Assembly (NCBI GenBank): GCA_009772935.1
Contig: WOUR01000010.1
Coordinates: 1 to 64,000 of the forward strand
Length of the DNA stretch: 64,000 nt
Reading direction: 5' to 3'
Origin: Rhodospirillaceae bacterium
Lineage (GTDB): Bacteria > Pseudomonadota > Alphaproteobacteria > Reyranellales > Reyranellaceae
Positions 17,442 to 26,264 of the stretch are shown in pieces (within the stretch, counting starts at the first letter, position 1; every line of letters begins with the position of its first letter). The notes beneath the pieces were generated by a model. It did not search any database. It saw only the letters and a program-made list of their open reading frames with translations, and was not told where the DNA came from. The translations under genes and the position numbers were made by a program.

Positions 17442-18190
17442 GCCGGCGGTCCCCCGGCACGGGCAGCATCCATGATGCGGCGCATCTCCCGGATCGCCTG
17501 CTCCAGGCCCACGAAGATCGCCTCACCGACCAGGAAATGGCCGATGTTGAGTTCGCGCACCTCGGGAATGGCGGCGATCGGCGCCACGTCGCCGTAGCTC
17601 AGCCCGTGGCCGGCATGGCATTCGAGGCCGAGCCGGGCGCACAGCTTCGCCGCGGTGGCGATGCGCTGCAACTCCGCCTGCTTGGCCGCGCCCTCGATCT
17701 CGCAGTAGCGGCCGGTGTGCAACTCCACGACCGGTGCGCCCAGGGTGACGGCCGCCTCGAGTTGGCGCGGATCGGCCTCGATGAACAACGAAACGCGTAT
17801 CCCGGCGTCGCGCAGGCGCGCCACGATCGGCTTCAGGTGATTGTGCTGCCCCGCGGCGTCGAGCCCGCCTTCGGTGGTCCGCTCCTCGCGCTTCTCGGGA
17901 ACGATGCAGGCCGCGTGCGGACGATGGCGCAGGGCGATATCGACCATCTCCCGGGTCGCCGCCATCTCGAAGTTGAGTGGCACTTTGAGTTCCCGCATCA
18001 GCCCGTCGATGTCGGCATCGACGATGTGGCGGCGATCCTCGCGCAGATGCGCGGTGATGCCGTCGGCGCCAGCCGCCTCGGCCAGGCGGGCAGCCCGCAG
18101 AGGATCGGGCAGATGCCCGCCGCGCGCGTTCCGCACGGTGGCGACGTGATCGATATTGATGCCAAGACGCAGGGGATTGGGCGCAGTCAT
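17438..18190 (-). CDS. pdxJ: Pyridoxine 5'-phosphate synthase
   Basis: PdxJ (250 residues) condenses deoxyxylulose 5-phosphate with 3-amino-2-oxopropyl phosphate, giving pyridoxine 5'-phosphate in the DXP-dependent B6 pathway. It is a TIM barrel with the family start [17 protein letters not shown] and the helix [72 protein letters not shown] and [13 protein letters not shown] follow. The ATG at 18190 puts the motif near residue 9 as usual; the longer upstream frame starts without family similarity. It is 34 bp downstream of rsh and overlaps acpS. Confidence 0.97.
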   Translation of the reverse strand: MTAPNPLRLGINIDHVATVRNARGGHLPDPLRAARLAEAAGADGITAHLREDRRHIVDADIDGLMRELKVPLNFEMAATREMVDIALRHRPHAACIVPEKREERTTEGGLDAAGQHNHLKPIVARLRDAGIRVSLFIEADPRQLEAAVTLGAPVVELHTGRYCEIEGAAKQAELQRIATAAKLCARLGLECHAGHGLSYGDVAPIAAIPEVRELNIGHFLVGEAIFVGLEQAIREMRRIMDAARAGGPPA

Positions 18191-18224
18191 ACGCAACTTT
18201 CGCGGAGGGAGAACGAGGAAACCG

Positions 18225-20405
18225 TCAATTGCGGGCGCGTTCGACGGCGTTGATGGCAGGGGTGGCACGCAGCGCGGCGGTGATGTCGGCCAGGTGCTTC
18301 ACGTCGGACACTTCGACGTCGATCACCATGTCGAAGAAATCCATCGACCGGTTGACGATGCGCAGGTTCGAAATGTTGCCCTGGTGGCGGGCGATCACCG
18401 TCGACAGGCTCGACAGGCTGCCGGGCTGGTTGGCGACGGTGATCCTGAGACGTCCGGTGTAGACGCCGCCTCCGCCCTCGCTCATCGAATCCCAGCCGAC
18501 GTCGATCCAGCGCTCGGGCGCCTCGGAAAAGCTCTCCAGCGTGGCGCAGTCGATCGTATGGATGGTGACGCCCTTGCCGGTCGTGATGATGCCGACGATG
18601 CGATCGCCCGGCAGCGGATGGCAGCAGCGCGCGAAATGCACCGCCATGCCCGGGATCAGCCCGCGGATAGGGATCTGCTCGCCCTCGAGCTTGCTCCCTC
18701 GGGCCCCCTCGCCAGTCTTGGCGGACTTCGAGCGGCCCCGCGAGATCGGCACGACGTCGGCGCCACCCTTGCGTGGCTGCTTCAGCCCCGGATAGACCGA
18801 CGTCAGGACCTCGCGAGCGCCGACGAGCCCGGCGCCGACCGTCGCGATGAGGTCGTCCGTCGAGGCCTGCTTGAAGTTGATGCGCACGCCGTCGAGCCCC
18901 TTTTCGGTGACCTCGTACCCTTCCTCGTGAAAGGCCTTCTCGAGCAGCGACTTGCCGAGTTGGATGTACTGCTCGCGCTGGCGCGTCCGGATGAAGCGGC
19001 GGATCGCAGCCTTGGCCTTGCCAGTGACGACGAAGCGCTCCCAGGTCGGTGACGGGGTCTGCGCCTTCGACGTGATGATCTCGACCTGGTCCCCGTTCGA
19101 AAGCTGCGTCCGCAGCGGCAGCATGCGCCCATTGATCTTGGCGCCGACACAGGTGTCGCCCACCTGGCTATGCACGGCATAGGCGAAGTCGATCGGCGTC
19201 GCGCCGCGCGGCAGCGCGATCAGCTTGCCCTTGGGCGTGAAGCAGAAGACCTGGTCCTGGAACATCTCGAGCTTGGTGTGCTCGAGGAATTCCTCGGCAT
19301 TCGGTGCCTTGTCGAGGATGTCCATCAGGCTGCGCAGCCACGCATATTGCGGTGCGTCGGTCGACGGACCACCCTGCTTGTAGATCCAGTGGGCAGCCAC
19401 GCCGCGCTCGGCCTGGTCCTGCATCTCCTCGGTACGGATCTGGATCTCGATGCGCTGGCCGAGCGGGCCGATCACGCCGGTGTGCAGCGAGCGGTAGCCG
19501 TTGGGCTTGGGAACGGAGATGTAATCCTTGAAGCGCTGCGGCAGCACCTGATAGCGGCCGTGCAGCAGGCCGAGGGCCTGATAACACTGCGCCACGTCCG
19601 AGACGATGATGCGGAACGCCATGATATCGGAGAGCTGCTCGAAGGATACGTTCTTCGTCTGCATCTTCCGCCAGATCGAATAGGGCGTCTTCTCGCGGCC
19701 CGAGACCTGGGCCTCGAGCCCACCCTCCTTCAGCGTCCTGACCAGCTCGACCTCGATCTGCGGCACCAGCTTGTCGCCGCGCTCGCGCAGATAGCCCTGG
19801 CGCGCCAGCACCGAAGCCCGGCCGTCGGGATTGAGTTCCGCGAAGGCCAGTTCCTCGAGTTCGCGCTTCACATTCTCCATGCCGATGCGTGAGGCGAGCG
19901 GCGCGTAGAGGTCCATGGTCTCGCGCGCGATGCGTCGGCGGCGCGCCGGCTCCTTGATGTGATGCAGGGTGCGCATGTTGTGCAGGCGGTCGGCGAGCTT
20001 CACCAGCAGCACGCGGATGTCCGACGACATCGCCAGCACCAGCTTGCGCAGGTTCTCTGCTTCCTTGGTGCTCTCCGACTGGATCTCCAGGCGCGAAAGC
20101 TTGGTGACGCCGTCGACCAGGCGCGCAATGTCCTCGCCGAACAGACTTGCGATCTCGTCGCGCGTCGCGTCGGTGTCCTCGAGCGTGTCGTGCAGCAGGC
20201 CCGTGACGATCGAGTCCGTGTCGAGCCGCATCTCGGCCAGGAGGCCGGCGACCTCGACGGGATGGGAGAAATAGGGGTCGCCCGAGGCCCGCAGCTGGTT
20301 GCCGTGCTTCTTCAGGCCATAGACATAGGCGCGGTTCAAGACGTCCTCGTCCGCATCCGGATCGTAGGACTGTACGCGCTCGACGAGTTCGAATTGGCGA
20401 ATCAT
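18225..20405 (-). CDS. rsh: Bifunctional (p)ppGpp synthetase/hydrolase (Rsh, RelA/SpoT)
   Basis: The single long stringent-response enzyme typical of alphaproteobacteria (726 residues). Domains in order: HD hydrolase ([14 protein letters not shown], then [22 protein letters not shown], about 45-95); synthetase ([27 protein letters not shown], and [30 protein letters not shown], about 240-330); TGS ([28 protein letters not shown], about 385-445); and a C-terminal ACT domain ending at 726. Both catalytic domains keep their main motifs, so it should make and degrade (p)ppGpp. It follows rpoZ by 96 bp, the common rpoZ-spoT pairing, and precedes pdxJ. Confidence 0.96.
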   Translation of the reverse strand: MIRQFELVERVQSYDPDADEDVLNRAYVYGLKKHGNQLRASGDPYFSHPVEVAGLLAEMRLDTDSIVTGLLHDTLEDTDATRDEIASLFGEDIARLVDGVTKLSRLEIQSESTKEAENLRKLVLAMSSDIRVLLVKLADRLHNMRTLHHIKEPARRRRIARETMDLYAPLASRIGMENVKRELEELAFAELNPDGRASVLARQGYLRERGDKLVPQIEVELVRTLKEGGLEAQVSGREKTPYSIWRKMQTKNVSFEQLSDIMAFRIIVSDVAQCYQALGLLHGRYQVLPQRFKDYISVPKPNGYRSLHTGVIGPLGQRIEIQIRTEEMQDQAERGVAAHWIYKQGGPSTDAPQYAWLRSLMDILDKAPNAEEFLEHTKLEMFQDQVFCFTPKGKLIALPRGATPIDFAYAVHSQVGDTCVGAKINGRMLPLRTQLSNGDQVEIITSKAQTPSPTWERFVVTGKAKAAIRRFIRTRQREQYIQLGKSLLEKAFHEEGYEVTEKGLDGVRINFKQASTDDLIATVGAGLVGAREVLTSVYPGLKQPRKGGADVVPISRGRSKSAKTGEGARGSKLEGEQIPIRGLIPGMAVHFARCCHPLPGDRIVGIITTGKGVTIHTIDCATLESFSEAPERWIDVGWDSMSEGGGGVYTGRLRITVANQPGSLSSLSTVIARHQGNISNLRIVNRSMDFFDMVIDVEVSDVKHLADITAALRATPAINAVERARN

Positions 20406-20501
20406 GGCGGTCGCCCCACTATATGGGGACGATTGCGTTCACTCCACGACGTTTGCGCGAATAGCGGCCGGAACCCGGTTGGGGCTCAGGCCGCCGCCAG
20501 A

Positions 20502-20864
20502 TTACTCCGCGACGTCGTCTTCCTCCGCCATCGGCAGCGCCTTGGGCTGGGCGGCTTCCGCACCGCCCTGCGCCAGCGCCGCGGCCAGCTCCTGCTCGAG
20601 CTCGGCCATTTCGTTGACCTCCTCGGGCTTGTCGACGTCGGCATGCTTCTGCATGCCCGAAATCAGGGAATCCTTCAGGACCGCCTGGTCGAGCTTCATC
20701 TCGGCGATCTCGCGCAGCGCCACGACCGGGTTCTTGTCGCGATCGCGGTCAAGCGTGATCTGGGCGCCGGCCGAGATGTCGCGGGCGCGCTGCGAGGCGA
20801 ACATGACCAGCTCGAAACGGTTGGGGACCTGCACGATGCAGTCTTCGACGGTGACGCGCGCCAT
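20502..20864 (-). CDS. rpoZ: RNA polymerase omega subunit
   Basis: RpoZ (120 residues) assists folding of beta-prime and contributes to a ppGpp site on RNA polymerase. The N-terminus is the family signature: MARVTVEDCIVQVPNRFELVMFASQRARDISAGA, then KNPVVALREIAE. The C-terminal half is an acidic, alanine/glutamate-rich tail, as in other alphaproteobacterial omega proteins. The ATG at 20864 is chosen because it gives this exact N-terminus; a long upstream frame is unrelated. It lies 35 bp downstream of folK and 96 bp upstream of rsh, functionally apt because ppGpp binds RNA polymerase. Confidence 0.96.
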   Translation of the reverse strand: MARVTVEDCIVQVPNRFELVMFASQRARDISAGAQITLDRDRDKNPVVALREIAEMKLDQAVLKDSLISGMQKHADVDKPEEVNEMAELEQELAAALAQGGAEAAQPKALPMAEEDDVAE

Positions 20865-20899
20865 GGGCGGGAACCTCAGAATTTCCTGGAAGCCGGCGG

Positions 20900-21451
20900 T
20901 TATACCTGCCCCGGCCCAAAAGGCAAGCCGTCGGGCTGCAGCGGCCGGGCGACCTGATCCGCCGGCAGGGCCTTCAGGAGGTCGTGGATCGACGTGCCGG
21001 ACACCGGGTGGCGCCAGGTTGGCGCGAGATCGGCCAGAGGCCGCAGGACAAAGGCCCGCCCCGCCATCCGGGGATGCGGCAGAACGGCTCTCCCGGCACC
21101 CGGAGCGACGTTTTTCCCGCGATAGTCGAGCAAATCCAGATCGATCAGCCGGGGTGCATTGGGCACGCTGCGAACCCTGCCGAAAAGGTCCTCGATCTCG
21201 TGCAGGGTGGTCAGCAGATCGTCCGCAGGCAGCGACGTTGAGATCTCGGCGACCACGTTCACGTACCAAGGCTGGTCCGAGACCGGCACCGGGGCCGTCC
21301 CGTACCAGCGGGAGTAACGCAGCACGCGGCCCCCCCGCCGGTCCAGTTCGAGCAGGGCGGCTTGCAGCGTCTCGCGGGGCGAGGCGTAGGACGGGTGAGG
21401 CAGGTTGGCGCCGGCGCCCACGAAAATCGGTCGGTCGCCTGTGTTGTCCAC
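20900..21451 (-). CDS. folK: 2-amino-4-hydroxy-6-hydroxymethyldihydropteridine pyrophosphokinase
   Basis: HPPK (about 183 residues) attaches pyrophosphate to the pterin alcohol in folate synthesis. Motifs: IFVGAGANLPHPSYASPRETLQAA, YRTAPV-like YGTAPVPVSDQPWYVNVV, RSVPNAPRLIDLDLLDY with the metal-binding aspartates, and LPHPRMAGRAFVLRPLADLAP. The C-terminal tail is about 20 residues longer than in E. coli. I prefer the GTG at 21451, which has GAGGGAG seven bases upstream. A TTG at 21457 is the longer alternative, but it almost touches that ribosome-binding site. It is the first gene of the minus-strand block running to era. Confidence 0.93.
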   Translation of the reverse strand: MDNTGDRPIFVGAGANLPHPSYASPRETLQAALLELDRRGGRVLRYSRWYGTAPVPVSDQPWYVNVVAEISTSLPADDLLTTLHEIEDLFGRVRSVPNAPRLIDLDLLDYRGKNVAPGAGRAVLPHPRMAGRAFVLRPLADLAPTWRHPVSGTSIHDLLKALPADQVARPLQPDGLPFGPGQV

Positions 21452-21595
21452 GAGCAAGCTCCCTCAACCCCTTGTGATCCTTAGGCTAACAACCTACTCT
21501 TAATATGTTCCAGGAGAGGTATGGGTTACCAGCCTCTTGCGGCTCCATATTTTTTCGCACGTCAGCGCATTTTATTCAGACAGGGCTCGGTCACC

Positions 21596-22225
21596 ATGAA
21601 GGGCAATTTCTACGAGAACGAGCGCGTCGCTCTCTTCATCGACGGTGCAAATCTCTATTCGGCCGCCCGCTCCCTGGGCTTTGATATCGACTATCGCCGC
21701 CTCCTGAAGGTGTTCCGGGAAAAAGGCCGGCTGGTCCGGGCGTATTACTACACAGCGCTGGTCGAGGATCAGGAGTATTCGCCCATCCGGCCGCTGATCG
21801 ATTGGCTGGACTATAACGGCTACACCATGGTCACCAAGCCGGCCAAGGAATTCACCGACGCCATGGGCCGCCGCAAGGTCAAGGGCAATATGGACATCGA
21901 ACTGGCCATCGACGTGCTCGAAATGGCCGATCATCTCGACCATGTGATCCTGTTCTCGGGCGACGGAGACTTCCGCCGGCTGGTCGAGGCCGTGCAGCGC
22001 CGCGGGATCCGGGTTTCGGTCGTCAGCACCATCAAGTCCGCCCCGCCGATGGTGGCCGACGAGTTGCGCCGCCAGGCCGACGACTTCATCGAACTGTCCG
22101 AGCTGGCGCCGCTGATCGCCCGCAACCCGTCCGAGCGCGCGTCCCGTCCGGCAGCCGTGGCGCCGCGCGAGGGCGAGGCGGATGGCGACGAAGCTCCCCC
22201 CGAGTCGCTGATGCGATCGGCCTAG
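21596..22225 (+). CDS. NYN-domain protein (LabA/DUF88 family)
   Basis: A 209-residue protein with a PIN-like NYN nuclease fold. The three acidic clusters expected of the metal site are visible: VALFIDGANLYSAARSLGFDIDY at about 11-33, KGNMDIELAIDVLEMADHL at about 100, and VILFSGDGDFRRLVEAVQRRGIRV at about 118-140. A proline/alanine/acidic tail (about 180-209) is low complexity. Members are presumed RNases, but no substrate is established for this subgroup. I chose the ATG at 21596 because homologous N-termini begin near NFYENERVALFIDG. An ATG at 21521, just after AGGAGAGG, would add 25 residues and cannot be excluded. Confidence 0.87.
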   Translation: MKGNFYENERVALFIDGANLYSAARSLGFDIDYRRLLKVFREKGRLVRAYYYTALVEDQEYSPIRPLIDWLDYNGYTMVTKPAKEFTDAMGRRKVKGNMDIELAIDVLEMADHLDHVILFSGDGDFRRLVEAVQRRGIRVSVVSTIKSAPPMVADELRRQADDFIELSELAPLIARNPSERASRPAAVAPREGEADGDEAPPESLMRSA

Positions 22226-22238
22226 GCCGCCCGCGTCA

Positions 22239-22889
22239 GTGTCTGCGCAAGCCTTCGAAGAGCCGCCACTCGACTGTCCGCGTTGTCCGAGGCTGGCCGC
22301 CTTCCGCAACGATCTGCAGGGCAAGTTCCCCGACTGGAAGAACGCGCCGGTCCGCTCGTTCGGCAAGCTCGACGCCCGCCTGCTGATTGTCGGCCTGGCG
22401 CCGGGCATGAAGGGCGCCAACCGCACGGGCCGCCCTTTCACCGGCGACTATGCCGGAGACCTTCTGTACTCGACCCTGCTGACGTTCGGCTTCGCACAGG
22501 GCATCTACCGCGCCGATCCGGACGACGGGCTGCAGCTCGTCGACTGCCGCATCGCCAATGCGGTGCGCTGCCTGCCGCCCGAGAACAAGCCGTTGCCTGT
22601 CGAGTTCACCGCCTGCCGGCCGTTCCTGCAGTCCGAACTCGCCGTCATGTCGAAGCTGCGAATACTCGTGGCCCTGGGCAAGGGCGCCCACGACCAGATC
22701 CTGCGGGCACTGACCGTGCGACCGGCGGGCGCCTACCCGTTCATCCACGGCCGCCTGCACGAGCTACCGACCGGACTGATCCTCGCCGACAGCTACCACT
22801 GCTCGCGCTACAACACGAACACCGGCCGGCTCACGACCGAGATGTTCCATCAGGTCTTCGACGGGGTCCGCCGCGCGCTCGACGCCTGA
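22239..22889 (+). CDS. Uracil-DNA glycosylase, family 5 (UdgB-like)
   Basis: A 216-residue base-excision-repair glycosylase. It carries the family 5 motif GLAPGMKGANRTGRPFTGD at about 52-70 and the second active-site motif DSYHCSRYNTNTGRLT near 185. Cysteines compatible with the family iron-sulfur cluster are the DCPRCPRL pair at about 12-15, NAVRCLPPENKP, and TACRPF. Family 5 enzymes remove uracil and other deaminated bases and lack the usual catalytic Asp of family 1. The start is a GTG 13 bp after the upstream gene, with no strong ribosome-binding site, so translational coupling to the NYN gene is likely. Confidence 0.92.
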   Translation: MSAQAFEEPPLDCPRCPRLAAFRNDLQGKFPDWKNAPVRSFGKLDARLLIVGLAPGMKGANRTGRPFTGDYAGDLLYSTLLTFGFAQGIYRADPDDGLQLVDCRIANAVRCLPPENKPLPVEFTACRPFLQSELAVMSKLRILVALGKGAHDQILRALTVRPAGAYPFIHGRLHELPTGLILADSYHCSRYNTNTGRLTTEMFHQVFDGVRRALDA

Positions 22890-22892
22890 GGT

Positions 22893-23366
22893 TTAGAGGG
22901 TCGCCGCGATCGCGGACGTGATCTCGTTGGAAACCGGCCGCACGCGGCTCGGCCAGGCGCCCTGCAGGCTGCCGTCCTTGCCGATCAGATACTTGTGGAA
23001 GTTCCACTTGGGTGCGGCGCCCTCGCCCGCTTCCGCCGCGATCCACTTGTAGAGGTCGTGGGCTTCAGGGCCGATCACCTTCTGTTTAGCGGTCAGCGGG
23101 AAGGTCACGTCGTACATCGTCTCGCAGAACATCGCGATCTCGGCTTCGTCGCGAGGCTCCTGCGCGCCGAAATCGTTGCACGGCACGCCCAGCACCACCA
23201 GGCCACGCGAACCGTAGTTCTCATGCAGGGCCTGCAGATCGGAGTATTGCGGCGTGAACCCGCAATAGGAGGCGACGTTCACCAGCAGGATCGGCTTGCC
23301 CGCAAAGTTCTTCAGGTCGAGCGGCTGGCCATCGATGGCGGTGAAGCTGAAATCGTGCGCGCCCAT
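22893..23366 (-). CDS. Glutathione peroxidase (thioredoxin-type Cys peroxidase)
   Basis: A 157-residue peroxidase reducing H2O2 or lipid peroxides. The catalytic Cys35 lies in NVASYCGFTPQYSDLQAL. The supporting Gln is in FGAQEP, and the Trp-Asn pair is in KWNFHKYLI. A second cysteine in AMFCETMYDVTFPL is where the resolving cysteine of thioredoxin-dependent GPx proteins sits, so thioredoxin may be the real reductant. The ATG at 23366 is fixed by GAGGAGG, which is embedded in the last codons of the upstream oxidoreductase gene. A start at 23384 would lie inside that gene. The two genes have almost no spacing. Confidence 0.95.
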   Translation of the reverse strand: MGAHDFSFTAIDGQPLDLKNFAGKPILLVNVASYCGFTPQYSDLQALHENYGSRGLVVLGVPCNDFGAQEPRDEAEIAMFCETMYDVTFPLTAKQKVIGPEAHDLYKWIAAEAGEGAAPKWNFHKYLIGKDGSLQGAWPSRVRPVSNEITSAIAATL

Positions 23367-23367
23367 T

Positions 23368-24042
23368 TCAATCCTCCTCGTCATATCGTTGTTCCCGCCA
23401 CGGATCGCCGTAATTGTGATAACCGCGCGTTTCCCAGAAGCCCGGCTTGTCGAACACCGAGAATTCGATGCGCTTGATCCACTTGGCGCTCTTCCAGAAA
23501 TAGAGCTTGGGGATCACGACGCGCAGCGGCCCGCCATGTTCGCGGCCGATCGGCTCGCCGTTCCAGCTCCACGCCAGCATGACGTCCTCCGCGGCGAAGT
23601 CGGCCAGCGGCACGTTGGTCTTGTAGGTGTCGTAGGAATGGAAGATCACATGTTGCGCCGACGCCTTGGGCTTCACGAGGGCGATCAGGGCGCGGGCAGT
23701 CACGCCTTCCCATTTGTTGTCGTAGCGCGACCAGGCGGTGACGCAGTGGATGTCGGTCATCAGCGCGGTCCTCGGCAGGGCCCTGAATTCATCCCACTTC
23801 AGAGTGACCGGGGCCTCGACCTCGCCGTCCACGAACAGGCGCCAGGCATGGATTGGAATCTCAGGCTTGATGCCGAGGTCGAGGACCGGCCACGTCTCGA
23901 CCTGGCGCTGGCCGGGCGGCAGGCGTTCCGACGGTGGCGCCGTCTTGCCGGTCAGCAGGCGGCCTTCCTCGGCCCATTTCTGCTTGCTGTCGACCAGCTT
24001 GTCCTTCAACCCACCGTACAAGGTGACGTCGTCGTCGGCCAT
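23368..24042 (-). CDS. Sulfite-oxidase-like molybdopterin oxidoreductase (soluble, single domain)
   Basis: A 224-residue protein with the oxidoreductase molybdopterin-binding fold of the sulfite oxidase/MsrP family. The molybdenum-ligand cysteine is in TDIHCVTAWSRYDNKWEGV. Further family marks are HVIFHSYDTYKTNVPL, LAWSWNGEPIGREHGGPLRVVIPKLYFWKSAKWI and the C-terminal FWETRGYHNYGDPWREQRY. There is no signal peptide and no heme partner next to it, so it is probably cytoplasmic, unlike MsrP; the substrate is unknown. The ATG at 24042 has GAGGAG directly upstream, formed from the stop codon region of the acyl-CoA synthetase gene. It is co-transcribed with the glutathione peroxidase. Confidence 0.9.
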   Translation of the reverse strand: MADDDVTLYGGLKDKLVDSKQKWAEEGRLLTGKTAPPSERLPPGQRQVETWPVLDLGIKPEIPIHAWRLFVDGEVEAPVTLKWDEFRALPRTALMTDIHCVTAWSRYDNKWEGVTARALIALVKPKASAQHVIFHSYDTYKTNVPLADFAAEDVMLAWSWNGEPIGREHGGPLRVVIPKLYFWKSAKWIKRIEFSVFDKPGFWETRGYHNYGDPWREQRYDEED

Positions 24043-24050
24043 GGAACTCC

Positions 24051-25586
24051 TCAGATGCTGCGCCCCGCTTTCTCCCAATATGGCGCGCGCAGCTTGCGTT
24101 TGAAGATCTTGCCGGAATCCTCACGCGGAAGTGCGGCGGTGATCTCGACCACCCGGGGCACCTTGTAGCGCGCCAGGTGCTCAGCCAGATAGGCGCGTAC
24201 GCCCGCGGCATCGAGGGCCGCACCGGAGATCGGCTCGACATGGGCGCAGATCTGCTCGCCGAATTCCTCGTCCGGAATACCGAACACGGCGCAGTCACGC
24301 ACGCCCGGCATCTGTATCAGCGCGCCCTCGATCTCCGCCGGGTAGATGTTGACCCCGCCGGAGATGATCATGTCGCGCTTGCGGTCGCACAGGAACAGGT
24401 ACCCGTCGGCGTCGACGTAGCCCACGTCACCCACCGTGACGAGCTCTCCAAGCGCAATCTCGCGGCGCTTGGCGTCGTCGTTGTTGTAGGTGAATTCCGA
24501 AAGATGCGGACCGCGCAGGTAGATCTCACCGACTTCGCCCTGTTCCACGTCCCGCCCTTCTTCGTCGACGATGCGCAGGACGCCGCCGGGCACCGGCCGA
24601 CCGACCGTTCCGGGCTTGCGCAGCGCCTCCTCCGAACCGTGCCAGACCACGACCCCGGTCTCGGTCGCGCCGTAATATTCGTTGATGACCGGGCCCCACC
24701 ACTCGATCATCTGGCGCTTTACGGCGGGCGCGCAGGGCGCGGCGCCGTGGCTGACGAAACCGAGCGACGAGACGTCGTAGCGTGCCCGGACCTCCGCCGG
24801 CAGACGTAGCAGGCGCACGAACATGGTCGGCACGATGTGCATGTGGGTGACCCCATGCGCCGCAATCAGGCGCAGCATGTCCTCCGCCTCGAAGCGCGGC
24901 TGCAGCACCATGTGCAGGCCAAGGCGGGCGCTCGCCATGCCGTAGACAGCCGGCGCGGAATGGTACATCGGGCCGTTCATAAGGACGACGATCTCGGGAT
25001 CGGGCTTCAGCCCCCAGAACAACGCGGCTTCCTGGGCGCCCGCCGCCTGCTGCTCGGGTGTGCTCGGTTGGCGCCGCACGCCCTTGGGCCGCCCCGTCGT
25101 CCCGGACGTGTAGATCATGCTGCCGCGCGAGGGCCGCGGCGGCGCTGTGCGCGGCGAGGAGGCCGCCACGAACCCGTCCCAGGCCTCGGCACCTGTCGGC
25201 ACGCGGCGCTTCTCGGGAGGCACACCGTAGGCGGCAGCGATTTCGTCAGGTGTCGGAACGGCGAAGACCTTCATGCCTTCGGGCACGCCGCCGGCGATCT
25301 GCGCCAGCAAGTCGGTATGCGCAACCAGCACGCCAGCGCCGCTGTCGCGCAGGATGTAGTTCGCCTCCTCGGGTGTGAAGTGCCAGTTGATCGGCACGGC
25401 ATAGGCGCCGATCTGGCTGGCCGCCATGTTGACCTCGAAGGTTGCGAAGTCGTTGCGCAGCATCAGGGCGACGCTGCCGTTCTCGCCGACGCCGAGCGCC
25501 CCCAGCCCACCGGCCGCCCGCGCGGCATTGGCCTGGATCTCGGCCCAGCTTCGGAACCGCTCGCCCGCCCTCACACCTGCCGTCAT
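24051..25586 (-). CDS. AMP-dependent acyl-CoA synthetase / ligase
   Basis: A 511-residue adenylate-forming ligase, probably activating a fatty or branched carboxylic acid to its CoA ester. Motifs: P-loop-like SMIYTSGTTGRPKGVRRQ at about 156; NEYYGATETGVVVW near 290; and the hinge GDVGYVDADGYLFLCDRKRDMIISGGVNIYPAEIEGA near 400. The C-terminal catalytic lysine motif is LPREDSGKIFKRKLR. Substrate cannot be deduced. The ATG at 25586 overlaps the upstream tetR-type gene by 4 bp, so the regulator and the ligase are one translational unit. This hints that the ligase is an autoregulated target. The N-terminus is somewhat short compared with longer acyl-CoA synthetases. Confidence 0.93.
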   Translation of the reverse strand: MTAGVRAGERFRSWAEIQANAARAAGGLGALGVGENGSVALMLRNDFATFEVNMAASQIGAYAVPINWHFTPEEANYILRDSGAGVLVAHTDLLAQIAGGVPEGMKVFAVPTPDEIAAAYGVPPEKRRVPTGAEAWDGFVAASSPRTAPPRPSRGSMIYTSGTTGRPKGVRRQPSTPEQQAAGAQEAALFWGLKPDPEIVVLMNGPMYHSAPAVYGMASARLGLHMVLQPRFEAEDMLRLIAAHGVTHMHIVPTMFVRLLRLPAEVRARYDVSSLGFVSHGAAPCAPAVKRQMIEWWGPVINEYYGATETGVVVWHGSEEALRKPGTVGRPVPGGVLRIVDEEGRDVEQGEVGEIYLRGPHLSEFTYNNDDAKRREIALGELVTVGDVGYVDADGYLFLCDRKRDMIISGGVNIYPAEIEGALIQMPGVRDCAVFGIPDEEFGEQICAHVEPISGAALDAAGVRAYLAEHLARYKVPRVVEITAALPREDSGKIFKRKLRAPYWEKAGRSI

Positions 25587-26206
25587 TGCTTCTTCCCCGT
25601 CTTCCTCGATGCGGCCAAGGCGCCCTTGAACATCAGGGCGCCGTGATAGCCCGCAAGTGTCCGGATATCGGGCCCATGATCGAGCATGCCCGCCTGCTTC
25701 AGCATGACCAGCCCATGCGTGGCGGCCCACATCGACCAGCCGAACAGCTGTGGATCGGCGTCGATCAACCCGGCCTTCACCATGTCTTCGGCCTGCTGGG
25801 TCACGAAGGTGCGGGCCCGCTTCGATTCGCGCAGCAGGTCGGGATGCTCGTCGCCAATCGGCTGGTCGATCTCGAACATGATGCGATAGGCATGCGGATG
25901 TTCGTCGGCGAACCGCAGATAGGCCTCGCCCACGCGGCGCGCGCTGTCGAGCGGTCCCTCCGCCCCGGCCGCAGCAGCTTCCAGCGCGTCGGCAAACTGG
26001 GAAAAAGCCTGCGCCCGCACGGTCGCCAGGATGTCGGCCTTGTCCTTGAAGTAGCGGTATGGCGTCTTCGGACTGCAGCCCAGCGCCTCGGCGAGCTGGC
26101 GCATCGTGACGCCCTCATAGCCGAAGCGGGCGAATCTTTCGGTCGCGACCCGGCACAACCCGGCGCGGAAATCGGCGATGTCTTGGTCTGTCAGGTAACG
26201 CGGCAT
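25583..26206 (-). CDS. TetR/AcrR-family transcriptional regulator
   Basis: A 207-residue TetR-type repressor. The N-terminal helix-turn-helix is clear (ERFARFGYEGVTMRQLAEALGCSPKTPYRYFKDKADILATV, about 22-64). The C-terminal ligand domain has FADEHPHAYRIMFEID and a WAATHGLVMLKQAGML helix, resembling the WHG-type TetR C-terminal domain. It is the first gene of a unit with the acyl-CoA synthetase (4-bp overlap), the molybdopterin oxidoreductase and the glutathione peroxidase. A 13-bp palindrome sits 8 bp upstream of its start codon and is a strong candidate autoregulatory operator. The ligand may be an acyl-CoA or the acid handled by the ligase (inference). Confidence 0.93.
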   Translation of the reverse strand: MPRYLTDQDIADFRAGLCRVATERFARFGYEGVTMRQLAEALGCSPKTPYRYFKDKADILATVRAQAFSQFADALEAAAAGAEGPLDSARRVGEAYLRFADEHPHAYRIMFEIDQPIGDEHPDLLRESKRARTFVTQQAEDMVKAGLIDADPQLFGWSMWAATHGLVMLKQAGMLDHGPDIRTLAGYHGALMFKGALAASRKTGKKQ

Positions 26207-26214
26207 GATTTACA

Positions 26215-26227
26215 TACACAGTGTGTA
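26215..26227 (-). promoter_or_regulatory. Candidate TetR operator palindrome
   Basis: TACACA and TGTGTA arms (6 bp each, perfect) flank a single central base, 8 bp upstream of the tetR-type start codon. The position and the short two-fold symmetry are typical of TetR-family autoregulation. No clear -10/-35 pair was identified around it. Confidence 0.65.
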
Positions 26228-26264
26228 CGCATGCGCGCTCTACGTCAAACGACCGTTTCCCAGC

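Noticed and set aside
21472..21506. TTGTGA and TAATAT as a promoter of the NYN gene
   Set aside because: The spacing is 23 bases, too long. TAATAT alone is insufficient, although a promoter in this area is likely.
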